Source: an uncultured Lachnospiraceae bacterium (GTDB lineage Bacteria; Bacillota; Clostridia; Lachnospirales; Lachnospiraceae). Taken from it: a DNA stretch of 9,625 nt. The stretch lies in the NCBI GenBank assembly GCA_945787485.1, contig CALZHV010000074.1, forward strand, positions 1 to 9,625, read 5' to 3'. The position numbers and the translations under genes are program-made. The notes beneath the pieces were generated by a model that saw nothing but the letters and a program-made list of their open reading frames with translations, ran no database searches and was not told the DNA's origin. This document shows positions 1 to 5,709 of the stretch, in pieces. Positions within the stretch are counted from its first letter, which is position 1. Each line of letters starts with the position of its first letter.

Positions 1-183
1 GTTTCCCTGGTATTTAGATATAATTGCGAAAATTAAAGCCATAAGAGACATCCAAGGTATAAAAATACACAGCCAGTTTGTCAAAAATGCAATTATACTC
101 AGGACAAGTGATGCTGTTGCAAATCCCTGACCCGGATTTTTGGGTTTGTTTTGATTCATATTAGTATCTATATTAGTATCCAT
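1..183 (-). CDS. DUF4190-like small membrane protein, N-terminal part (runs off left edge)
   Basis: The visible part is 61 codons, starting at the ATG at 183-181 and continuing past the window edge, so the C-terminus is missing. A polar Asn/Asp/Lys/Pro-rich N-terminus of about 19 residues leads into hydrophobic segments at about 21-41 and 43-56 (GFATASLVLSII then WMSLMALIFAIIS). This is the pattern of DUF4190-type two-helix membrane proteins, whose function is unknown. The start is supported by AGGGA at 195-191, seven bases upstream. A second in-frame ATG (residue 9) has no comparable site. The first codons contain a 12-bp direct duplication giving DTNI-DTNM. It is transcribed divergently from the c-di-AMP gene set and has its own promoter candidates. 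The family call rests on pattern recognition of a short fragment. Confidence 0.7.
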   Translation of the reverse strand, partial: MDTNIDTNMNQNKPKNPGQGFATASLVLSIIAFLTNWLCIFIPWMSLMALIFAIISKYQGN

Positions 184-264
184 AGTTTTATCCCTGATTA
201 TTATTATCCTTTCTAAGTATTAAGTTCTTATGTAAGATTTTACTTTAATGTTGTAATTAAAGTC

Positions 265-293
265 AATATAGTACATATATATTTGAATGTCAA
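265..293 (-). promoter_or_regulatory. Sigma-A-type promoter for the DUF4190-like gene
   Basis: Read on the minus strand: -35 TTGACA (293-288), a 17-bp spacer, and -10 TATATT (270-265). The -35 is a perfect consensus and the spacing is ideal. It points towards the start at 183. A second, overlapping candidate on the same strand is TTGACT (266-261), an 18-bp spacer and TAAAAT (242-237), so there may be tandem promoters. Confidence 0.65.
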
Positions 294-303
294 AAAAACG
301 TCA

Positions 304-325
304 CAAATAAAACGCAAATAAAACG
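304..325. repeat. Two tandem copies of an 11-bp unit upstream of the operon promoter
   Basis: The unit CAAATAAAACG occurs twice back to back (304-314 and 315-325). A further partial ACGC motif follows at 331-334. The copies lie about one helical turn apart and end ten bases before the -35 at 336. This placement would suit an activator or repressor site but could equally be chance slippage in AT-rich DNA. Confidence 0.5.
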
Positions 326-335
326 CATACACGCA

Positions 336-365
336 TTTACAGTGATAATAAAACTGTGTTATAAT
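336..365 (+). promoter_or_regulatory. Sigma-A-type promoter (P1) of the c-di-AMP gene set
   Basis: -35 TTTACA (336-341), an 18-bp spacer, and a perfect -10 TATAAT (360-365). Transcription would begin near 371-373, leaving a leader of about 120 nt before the GTG at 492. Right at the predicted 5' end is a perfect 6-bp hairpin, ATCTGT-GAGA-ACAGAT (372-387), with a GNRA-type tetraloop that could protect the transcript's 5' end. No riboswitch class was recognised in the leader. Confidence 0.65.
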
Positions 366-416
366 GCTTTTATCTGTGAGAACAGATTGATGTAAAAATA
401 TGTCACAATGTATTTC

Positions 417-446
417 TTGATACAGGAGATGCGCATGTGTTAAAAT
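417..446 (+). promoter_or_regulatory. Second promoter candidate (P2) of the c-di-AMP gene set
   Basis: -35 TTGATA (417-422), an 18-bp spacer, and -10 TAAAAT (441-446). It would give a leader of only about 40 nt. The match is weaker than the upstream TATAAT promoter and such matches are common in AT-rich DNA, so this is a candidate only. Confidence 0.35.
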
Positions 447-491
447 AATATTTATGTTATTTGGACAGTGATAAATTATTGAGGTGATAAA

Positions 492-1463
492 GTGTTAGAT
501 GAAAACAAAGTCAAGCTCATGACTAAAATAGCTATTTTCGAAAAAAACGAGAAGTATGACGGCTTGGTGATGAGTAAATTTTTTCAAAGTGATTACGTAA
601 GATTCAATGTACTTAAGACATGGGTAGCAGCTACTTTTCTATTCTGGTCTGTTATAGGCTGCTATTGTTTGTTTGAGTTTGAGGAAATATTATTAAAAAT
701 AAACGATATAGATTACTTTGCAGTTATGTATAAATTGCTGGGCTTTTATGCAATTTTCTGCCTGATTTATTTTATAGCTGCGTCGGTTATTTACAATATA
801 AGATATTATAAAAAGAAAAAAAGTCTTGTTGAATATAATGTGAATTTAAAAGAGTTGATATCACTTGAAGGTGGTATGCCGACTAAAGGAAAAGTGGTTG
901 AGACCAAAGAAAGTATTTTTGAGGCTGTAGCGGAAGAATTTGCTGAAAAAGAAGAAAAACTTTCGGAAAAGGTAACAAAAACTAATTCTTCAAGAGTAAG
1001 AACCGGAGCTTCTGCTATGGTACAGAAAAAGCTTGAGGAAGAAGAGGAACAGAAAAGGCAGCAGATTATTGAAAATGCCAGAAGGCTTGAGCAGAAGAAA
1101 AAAGCTAAGGAAGCTGAACAACAGCGTCTTGCAAAACAAACTGAAATGGAAAGACGAAGAATTCAGGAAAGACGTAAGCAGCTTGAGCGTGAGCAAATGG
1201 AAAGGATTAGAGCTGAGCAGAGTCAAAGATATGTTCGTGAAAACCATACATATAATGATCCGAATGCACAATATATGAATAACCAGAATTATTACGGACA
1301 GGATGCGCAGTATGCGAATAACCAGAATTATTACGGACAGGATGCGCAGTATGCGAATAATCAGAATTATTACGGACAGGATGCACAGTATGCGAATAAT
1401 CAGAATTATAATGGACAGTATGTGTCAAATACGAATATAAACCGGAAGGGGAGTGACAGATAA
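492..1463 (+). CDS. Unrecognised two-TM coiled-coil protein with C-terminal 13-residue tandem repeats, first gene of cdaAR set
   Basis: This 323-residue protein belongs to no family I recognise. A polar N-terminus of about 38 residues is followed by two hydrophobic segments (about 40-62 and 78-101) ending in YYKKKK, so most of the protein is probably cytoplasmic by the positive-inside rule. Residues about 140-160 are acidic. Residues about 176-246 are a dense Glu/Lys/Arg/Gln stretch with strong coiled-coil character. Residues 259-310 are four tandem copies of AQYANNQNYYGQD, a low-complexity, prion-like Asn/Gln/Tyr tail. The start is GTG with GAGGTG at 481-486 placed correctly; the ATG at codon 10 lacks such a site. 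The stop overlaps the next start by one base (TAATG), indicating translational coupling. Position directly upstream of another repeat-tailed membrane protein and cdaA suggests a membrane scaffold role. No enzymatic motif is visible. Confidence 0.85.
   Translation: MLDENKVKLMTKIAIFEKNEKYDGLVMSKFFQSDYVRFNVLKTWVAATFLFWSVIGCYCLFEFEEILLKINDIDYFAVMYKLLGFYAIFCLIYFIAASVIYNIRYYKKKKSLVEYNVNLKELISLEGGMPTKGKVVETKESIFEAVAEEFAEKEEKLSEKVTKTNSSRVRTGASAMVQKKLEEEEEQKRQQIIENARRLEQKKKAKEAEQQRLAKQTEMERRRIQERRKQLEREQMERIRAEQSQRYVRENHTYNDPNAQYMNNQNYYGQDAQYANNQNYYGQDAQYANNQNYYGQDAQYANNQNYNGQYVSNTNINRKGSDR
1266..1421 (+). repeat. Four tandem 39-bp coding repeats
   Basis: Units lie at 1266-1304, 1305-1343, 1344-1382 and 1383-1421, each encoding a variant of AQYANNQNYYGQD. 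The middle two are nearly identical at nucleotide level, differing for example at AAC/AAT for Asn. The first (AQYMNNQNYYGQD) and last (AQYANNQNYNGQY) have diverged, as expected of an array growing by slippage from its centre. The unit is a multiple of three, so copy-number change would keep the frame. The near-identity also allows a repetitive open frame on the opposite strand, which is a shadow. Confidence 0.92.
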
Positions 1464-2596
1464 TGGAAGGAATTATGGCGGTTAGGGATTTAATAAGAGA
1501 TTTTTTGAGAAAATATGATGAGATAATATCTCCTGTATTTAGATTTATTCTTTATTTTATAACATTTATGTCAATTAAAGGAATGTACGGATATTCAGAA
1601 TTGTTTGGAAGATTTGTTGTAATCTTTTTACTTTCTGTTATTTGTGCACTTGTTTCAGATAAATTATCTGTTTTGATAGCAGGTATGGTTGTTTTAATAA
1701 ATACATTGACGGTGTCTAAAGAAATGGCATTGGTATATTTGATGGTATTTGTTGCAATGTATTGCTTATACATAAGACTTTTTTCAGAAAGCGCATGGGT
1801 GTTGTTACTTGTGCCTGTTTTATGCATGCTGAAGCTTAAATTTGCAGCAGCTATTATCGTAGCTATTTTTGTGGGTGCTATAGGTATGGTGCCGGCTGCG
1901 TTTGGTCTTGTGTTATTCTATATGGCAAAATATACACAGGAGATTAATGATATTCTTGCGTCAGCAACGGAAGAAACTGATTTTTCGGTTTTTGATTACA
2001 TGAAAGACCAGCTAATTGGAAATCATACATTATTATTGGAAATTGTTGTTTTTGCAGCGGTTATTGCAATAACATCAATAATATACAATATACAATTCAA
2101 TTATTCATGGTATATTGCGATTGGCGTAGGCGGATTGCTTATGATTATATTCTTCGCTGTAGGAGGAACAATAATTGAATCAGATGTGAGTATGGGTGAA
2201 GTAATACTTGGCTCTATTATCGGAATTGTAGTATCGCTTGTAGTGCAGGTTGTAAAAAGACTTGTTGACTACTCGAGAAAAGAGAAGGTTCAATTTGAAG
2301 ATGACGAATATTATTATTATGTAACAGCTGTTCCAAAGGTTGTCGGTAATAAGAAGAAGGCTGAGTTTGATAAGAAAAAACAACAAAAAACAGAAAACGA
2401 CAGTGAGGCAGCTGCGGCAGTCAGTAATGCCGTAAGAAGAAATACAAACAATGCACAAAGAAGCAGTGCAAATAATGGACAGAGAAATAATACAAATGGC
2501 GCAAAGAAAAGCAGTACAAATAATGCGCAAAGAAATAGTGCAAATAACGCGCAGAGAAATTACTCAAATAATGCACAGAACAATAATGGCAGATAA
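1463..2596 (+). CDS. Unrecognised polytopic membrane protein with Asn-rich 8-residue repeat tail
   Basis: This 377-residue protein has about eight or nine hydrophobic segments (near 24-40, 48-66, 68-84, 88-106, 110-123, 126-154, 189-209, 214-236 and 245-264). A cytoplasmic-looking tail follows. It opens with the conspicuous block FEDDEYYYYVTAVPKV (278-293), then a Lys-rich stretch (about 296-309), AAAAV, and six tandem 8-residue units of the type NSANNAQR (326-373). I recognise no family and see no transport or catalytic motif. The start is the ATG overlapping the previous stop, served by AAGGGGAG at 1446-1453. An ATG four codons on (1475), with GGAAGG ahead of it, is a possible alternative. 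cdaA follows after 24 bp. The shared layout with its upstream neighbour (membrane part plus repeat tail) suggests the two products work together beside the c-di-AMP synthase; this is inference. Confidence 0.85.
   Translation: MEGIMAVRDLIRDFLRKYDEIISPVFRFILYFITFMSIKGMYGYSELFGRFVVIFLLSVICALVSDKLSVLIAGMVVLINTLTVSKEMALVYLMVFVAMYCLYIRLFSESAWVLLLVPVLCMLKLKFAAAIIVAIFVGAIGMVPAAFGLVLFYMAKYTQEINDILASATEETDFSVFDYMKDQLIGNHTLLLEIVVFAAVIAITSIIYNIQFNYSWYIAIGVGGLLMIIFFAVGGTIIESDVSMGEVILGSIIGIVVSLVVQVVKRLVDYSRKEKVQFEDDEYYYYVTAVPKVVGNKKKAEFDKKKQQKTENDSEAAAAVSNAVRRNTNNAQRSSANNGQRNNTNGAKKSSTNNAQRNSANNAQRNYSNNAQNNNGR
2438..2581 (+). repeat. Six degenerate tandem 24-bp coding repeats
   Basis: Six units of eight codons encode, in order, RNTNNAQR, SSANNGQR, NNTNGAKK, SSTNNAQR, NSANNAQR and NYSNNAQN, followed by a terminal NNGR. 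The consensus is x-S/T-x-N-N-A-Q-R. The tail is basic and Asn-rich, in contrast to the Tyr-rich, Arg-free tail of the upstream gene. The units are more diverged than those of the upstream array, suggesting an older or less actively homogenised repeat. Confidence 0.85.
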
Positions 2597-2620
2597 ATAA
2601 AAAGTTAACGGGGTGGTAAC

Positions 2621-3526
2621 TTGAAGGATTTATTAACTGAATTTGTTGCAAACTTTGATTGGTTTTACGTACCCAAAATAAGAATAGTTGATGTAATAGA
2701 GATAATAATCCTTTCATATCTTTTATATCAGGTAATATTATGGGTGAAGAAAACAAGGGCGTGGACTCTCTTTAAAGGAGTCGCCGTCCTTGGTTTGTTT
2801 GCGTGTATTGCTTATATTATGCAATTAAATACAATACTATGGATATTTAAGAATACCATTAGTGTGGGAATTATTGCGGTAATTATTTTGTTCCAACCCG
2901 AATTAAGACGTGCACTTGAAGAGCTCGGAAGAAAAAAGATATTTTCATTCATGGTACCTGATGTGCTACACACAGATGATAAAAATAGTGTAAATGGAAA
3001 CAGACTCACGGAGGAATCTATTCAGGCACTGGTAGGTGCAGCTATGAATATGAGTAAGAGTAAAACCGGTGCACTTATTGTAATTGAACAGGATGTTGCG
3101 CTTGGAGAGTATGAAACTACAGGAATTCCAATAAATGCTGATGTGTCAAAACAGCTTATAGAAAACATTTTTGTACACAATACACCTTTGCATGATGGTG
3201 CAGTTATAATTAGAAATAACAAAATTGTTGCGGCAACATGTTATTTGCCTCTTACAGGCAGAGATGATTTGAATAAAGAATTAGGAACACGACACAGGGC
3301 AGCAGTCGGAATAAGTGAGGTTTCTGACAGTATTACTCTTATTGTGTCTGAGGAAACGGGTTCAATTTCAATTGCAAAGGCAGGAACGCTAACAAGAAAT
3401 CTTGATGCGGAGATGCTTAAAAAACAATTGAATTCAGTTAATTCAAATAAAGCGCAATCAAGACGATTCGCTATAAGAAAGGGAGGTAAGCGCCGTGAAA
3501 AACGTAAAAAGCAAACTTCTCAATAA
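2621..3526 (+). CDS. cdaA: Diadenylate cyclase CdaA (DisA_N domain, membrane-bound)
   Basis: CdaA condenses two ATP into cyclic di-AMP, the second messenger controlling potassium, osmolyte and cell-envelope homeostasis in Gram-positive bacteria. The 301-residue length is slightly above the usual ~270-280. Three N-terminal membrane helices (about 22-41, 47-67, 71-91) carry family-typical stretches such as KKTRAWTLFKG and ILFQPELRRALEELG. The catalytic domain has both signature motifs: DGA (192-194, in LHDGAVII) and RHR (224-226, in GTRHRAAVGIS). The extra length is a very basic C-terminal tail (about 280-298, rich in Arg/Lys). The start is TTG at 2621, supported by GGGGTGG at 2610-2616; the sequence from there matches the normal family N-terminus. 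The 3' end overlaps cdaR by 32 bp. The usual Bacillus companion glmM is not next to this pair. Confidence 0.96.
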   Translation: MKDLLTEFVANFDWFYVPKIRIVDVIEIIILSYLLYQVILWVKKTRAWTLFKGVAVLGLFACIAYIMQLNTILWIFKNTISVGIIAVIILFQPELRRALEELGRKKIFSFMVPDVLHTDDKNSVNGNRLTEESIQALVGAAMNMSKSKTGALIVIEQDVALGEYETTGIPINADVSKQLIENIFVHNTPLHDGAVIIRNNKIVAATCYLPLTGRDDLNKELGTRHRAAVGISEVSDSITLIVSEETGSISIAKAGTLTRNLDAEMLKKQLNSVNSNKAQSRRFAIRKGGKRREKRKKQTSQ

Positions 3527-4742
3527 TTTAGGACTCAAACTTATATCGGTTGCCCTTGCCATTGCATTATGGTTTATTGTTATTAATGTATCGGATTACC
3601 AAATGACTGTTCATATTCACGATATACCGGTTGAGCAAAAAAATGGTGATGTCCTTGAAAGCCTTGACCAGGTGTATGATATTGTCTCCGGTGATACGGT
3701 AGATATTATCGTAAAGGGACCAAGGTCAATGGTGAGCAAATTAAAGGCAGAAGATTTTGTTGCTATTGCTGATTTGTCAAAAATGTCAATAACAAATACC
3801 GTAAATATTGATGTGTCTGCAAAAAAGGTGGCCTTAAATGATGAAATAAGCATTATCTGTAATGATAATACGATGCAACTCAGTTTAGAAGACAAGGTTG
3901 AAAAACAATTTCAGGTTATTATAGATACTTATGGAACGGTTGAAGAAGGATATGCATTAGGGGATTGCGTAGCTACTCCAAATATAATTACCGTACAGGG
4001 ACCTGAAAGTGTTGTAAAAAAGATTAAAGAGATAAAGACTTCTGCTTCGGTAGACAAAGAAAATGAAAGCTTTGAAATAAAAGAAAAAGTGAATCTTTAT
4101 GATGCTTATGGCGAGATAATTACAAATGATAAGATTTCGCTCAGTGTAGATGAGGTAACGGGAATTATAAATATTTATCCTACTAAGGAAGTGTCTGTAG
4201 TTGTTGAAACAGTCGGTGAACTTGCAGATGATTATTATCTCAGTGATATTATATATGAACCACAGATAATAAGTATAGCAGGCGAGCAGGATGAAATAAA
4301 AAAGATTAGCAATATAAAAATCAATGATATTGATATATCGGATTTGACAAGTGATTATGAAACAATAATTGATATGACCGAATATCTTCCTGATGGTGTT
4401 GTCTTGGCACAGAGTTCGAAGGATATTGCCATTACTTTAAAAATAGAAAAAATAATAGAAAAAGATATTAAATTATCATCTTCAGATATCACGTTGAAAA
4501 ATGCTAATGCGTTAAATGATTATAGTGTAGAACTCGGTGATGATGTCAGCATAAAAGTTCATGCTATTGAATCGGTAGTAAATACAATAAATGCAAAGAG
4601 AATAAAGGCATATATTGATTGTAAGGATTTGAAATATGGAACAAATTATGTGAAAATTCAATTTGAAGATGTAACAGGAGTTATTAAAACTGAGATTGTG
4701 GGAACAATCAAGGTTGTTGTCAAAGAAAAAACGAGCAGATAA
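3495..4742 (+). CDS. cdaR: CdaA regulatory protein CdaR (YbbR repeats)
   Basis: CdaR is the membrane-anchored partner that binds CdaA and modulates c-di-AMP synthesis. The 415 residues comprise a short basic N-terminus, one membrane anchor (about 12-31, in the family-typical context NNLGLKLISVALAIALW) and four extracytoplasmic YbbR repeats. The repeats are roughly at 45-132, 136-225, 231-317 and 323-410. Each shows a recognisable core: IIVKGPRSMVSKL, ITVQGPESVVKKI, ISIAGEQDEIKKI and, more diverged, IKVHAIESVVNTI. The start is GTG at 3495, inside the last codons of cdaA, with GGGAGG at 3481-3486; the overlap implies translational coupling and matched expression. Four repeats without truncation suggest an intact protein. 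The sirtuin gene follows after 27 bp with no terminator between. Confidence 0.95.
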   Translation: MKNVKSKLLNNLGLKLISVALAIALWFIVINVSDYQMTVHIHDIPVEQKNGDVLESLDQVYDIVSGDTVDIIVKGPRSMVSKLKAEDFVAIADLSKMSITNTVNIDVSAKKVALNDEISIICNDNTMQLSLEDKVEKQFQVIIDTYGTVEEGYALGDCVATPNIITVQGPESVVKKIKEIKTSASVDKENESFEIKEKVNLYDAYGEIITNDKISLSVDEVTGIINIYPTKEVSVVVETVGELADDYYLSDIIYEPQIISIAGEQDEIKKISNIKINDIDISDLTSDYETIIDMTEYLPDGVVLAQSSKDIAITLKIEKIIEKDIKLSSSDITLKNANALNDYSVELGDDVSIKVHAIESVVNTINAKRIKAYIDCKDLKYGTNYVKIQFEDVTGVIKTEIVGTIKVVVKEKTSR

Positions 4743-4769
4743 TATAAATAGCAGAAAGGCTGTGAGTAT

Positions 4770-5498
4770 ATGACAAATAGTAGTAATCAGATTCAAAAGT
4801 TAAAGAGTGCTATAGATGAATGTAATTACATAGTTTTCTTTGGCGGGGCAGGAGTTTCAACAGAGAGCGGAATACCCGATTTTCGAAGTGTTGACGGTTT
4901 ATATAATCAAAAATACAAATACCCTCCGGAGACAATAATAAGTCATTCCTTTTACATGAGAAGACCTGAAGAATTTTATGAATTCTATAAAGATAAAATG
5001 TTGTTCTCGGATGCTAAGCCTAATGCTGCACATAAAAAACTTGCCAAGTGGGAACAGGAAGGTAAGCTAAAGGCTGTCATAACTCAAAATATTGACGGGT
5101 TGCATCAGATGGCCGGAAGCAAAGAGGTTCTTGAACTACATGGCTCTGTACATAGAAATTATTGCACAAAATGTCATAAGTTTTTTGATCTTCAGTATAT
5201 TATTGATTCTGATGGTGTCCCAAAATGTGACAGCTGCGGAAGTATTGTAAAGCCGGATGTTGTATTGTACGAGGAGGGTTTGGATTCCGATACAATCAGC
5301 AGAGCAATTAACCATATTGCAAAGGCGGACATGCTTATAATTGGCGGAACTTCACTTGTTGTATACCCTGCAGCAGGATTTGTAGATTATTTTAAGGGTA
5401 AATACCTCACAGTAATTAATATGTCACCTACGGCAAAAGATAAAGATGCTGACATAGTGATTTGTGATAAAATTGGAAAAGTTTTTTCTGAATTATAG
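4770..5498 (+). CDS. SIR2-family NAD-dependent protein deacylase (sirtuin)
   Basis: Sirtuins remove acyl groups from lysines using NAD, giving nicotinamide and O-acyl-ADP-ribose. At 242 residues this is the usual bacterial size and all key elements are present: GAGVSTESGIPDFRS (26-40) for NAD binding, TQNIDGLH (105-112), catalytic His124 in LHGS, a zinc-binding Cys4 (Cys132, 135, 153, 156), GGTSLVVYPAAGF (192-204) and INMSP (216-220). The Tyr-x-x-Arg pair typical of desuccinylase/SIRT5-like enzymes is not evident (the region reads FYEFYKDKM), so a deacetylase resembling Thermotoga Sir2 (class U) is more likely. The ATG at 4770 is preceded by AGAAAGG (4753-4759). It is the last gene before the terminator at 5512 and probably cotranscribed with cdaA and cdaR. 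No acetyltransferase or acetyl-CoA synthetase gene lies nearby to suggest a substrate. Confidence 0.95.
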   Translation: MTNSSNQIQKLKSAIDECNYIVFFGGAGVSTESGIPDFRSVDGLYNQKYKYPPETIISHSFYMRRPEEFYEFYKDKMLFSDAKPNAAHKKLAKWEQEGKLKAVITQNIDGLHQMAGSKEVLELHGSVHRNYCTKCHKFFDLQYIIDSDGVPKCDSCGSIVKPDVVLYEEGLDSDTISRAINHIAKADMLIIGGTSLVVYPAAGFVDYFKGKYLTVINMSPTAKDKDADIVICDKIGKVFSEL

Positions 5499-5511
5499 TA
5501 GTATAAAATGC

Positions 5512-5556
5512 AAAGGATAAATATTAATAGTATTTATCCTTTTTGATTTTTTATAA
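5512..5556 (+). terminator. Factor-independent terminator after the sirtuin gene
   Basis: A perfect 12-bp stem, AAAGGATAAATA (5512-5523) with its complement at 5531-5542, encloses a 7-nt loop and runs into a T-rich tract (to about 5552). It sits 13 bp after the sirtuin stop and ends the five-gene unit. The stem is AT-rich, so termination efficiency may be moderate. Confidence 0.85.
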
Positions 5557-5571
5557 ATTCTAAAAAAATGA

Positions 5572-5599
5572 TTGACATTTTAAAATATAGTGTTATAGT
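5572..5599 (+). promoter_or_regulatory. clpB promoter with inverted repeats over the -10
   Basis: A perfect -35 TTGACA (5572-5577), a 16-bp spacer and -10 TATAGT (5594-5599). The -10 is one arm of a palindrome, TATAGT-A-ACTATA (5594-5606). A wider inverted repeat, GTGTTATA (5590-5597) with TATAACAC (5614-5621), overlaps it. These are plausible operator positions. I see no CIRCE element (HrcA) and no CtsR heptad repeat (GGTCAAA) between 5499 and 5710, so the usual heat-shock operators appear absent. The remaining leader to 5697 is A-rich and G-poor, probably unstructured; it contains an isolated TATAAT (5651-5656) without a good -35. Confidence 0.65.
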
Positions 5600-5709
5600 A
5601 ACTATAGAACAGATATAACACAAACATATAAAGTGATAAAATAAAAAAGTTATAATACAAAAAATCACAATACACAAAAACTAAAATATACAGAAATGAG
5701 GTGTTTTAT

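Noticed and set aside
366..491. c-di-AMP (ydaO/yuaA) riboswitch in the leader of the cdaA gene set
   Set aside because: The leader is about 120 nt, AT-rich, and shows only one short hairpin. The long multi-helix pseudoknotted architecture of that riboswitch is not apparent.
1266..1421. Possible CRISPR array from regularly repeated sequence
   Set aside because: The units are directly abutting with no spacers, are not palindromic, and form an in-frame protein repeat.
1207..1428. Minus-strand open frame with HTVHPVRNNSDYS-like repeats
   Set aside because: It is the antisense reading of the 39-bp coding repeats and has no independent ribosome site. The plus-strand gene has proper start, coupling and domain structure.
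2421..2756. 111-codon minus-strand frame across the end of the second membrane gene and start of cdaA
   Set aside because: It is antisense to the 24-bp coding repeats and the cdaA N-terminus. Its repetitive HYLY/FS composition mirrors the Asn-rich repeat, with no sign of a real gene.
5499..5709. CIRCE (HrcA) or CtsR operator upstream of clpB
   Set aside because: Neither TTAGCACTC-N9-GAGTGCTAA nor tandem GGTCAAA heptads could be found by reading the region on both strands.
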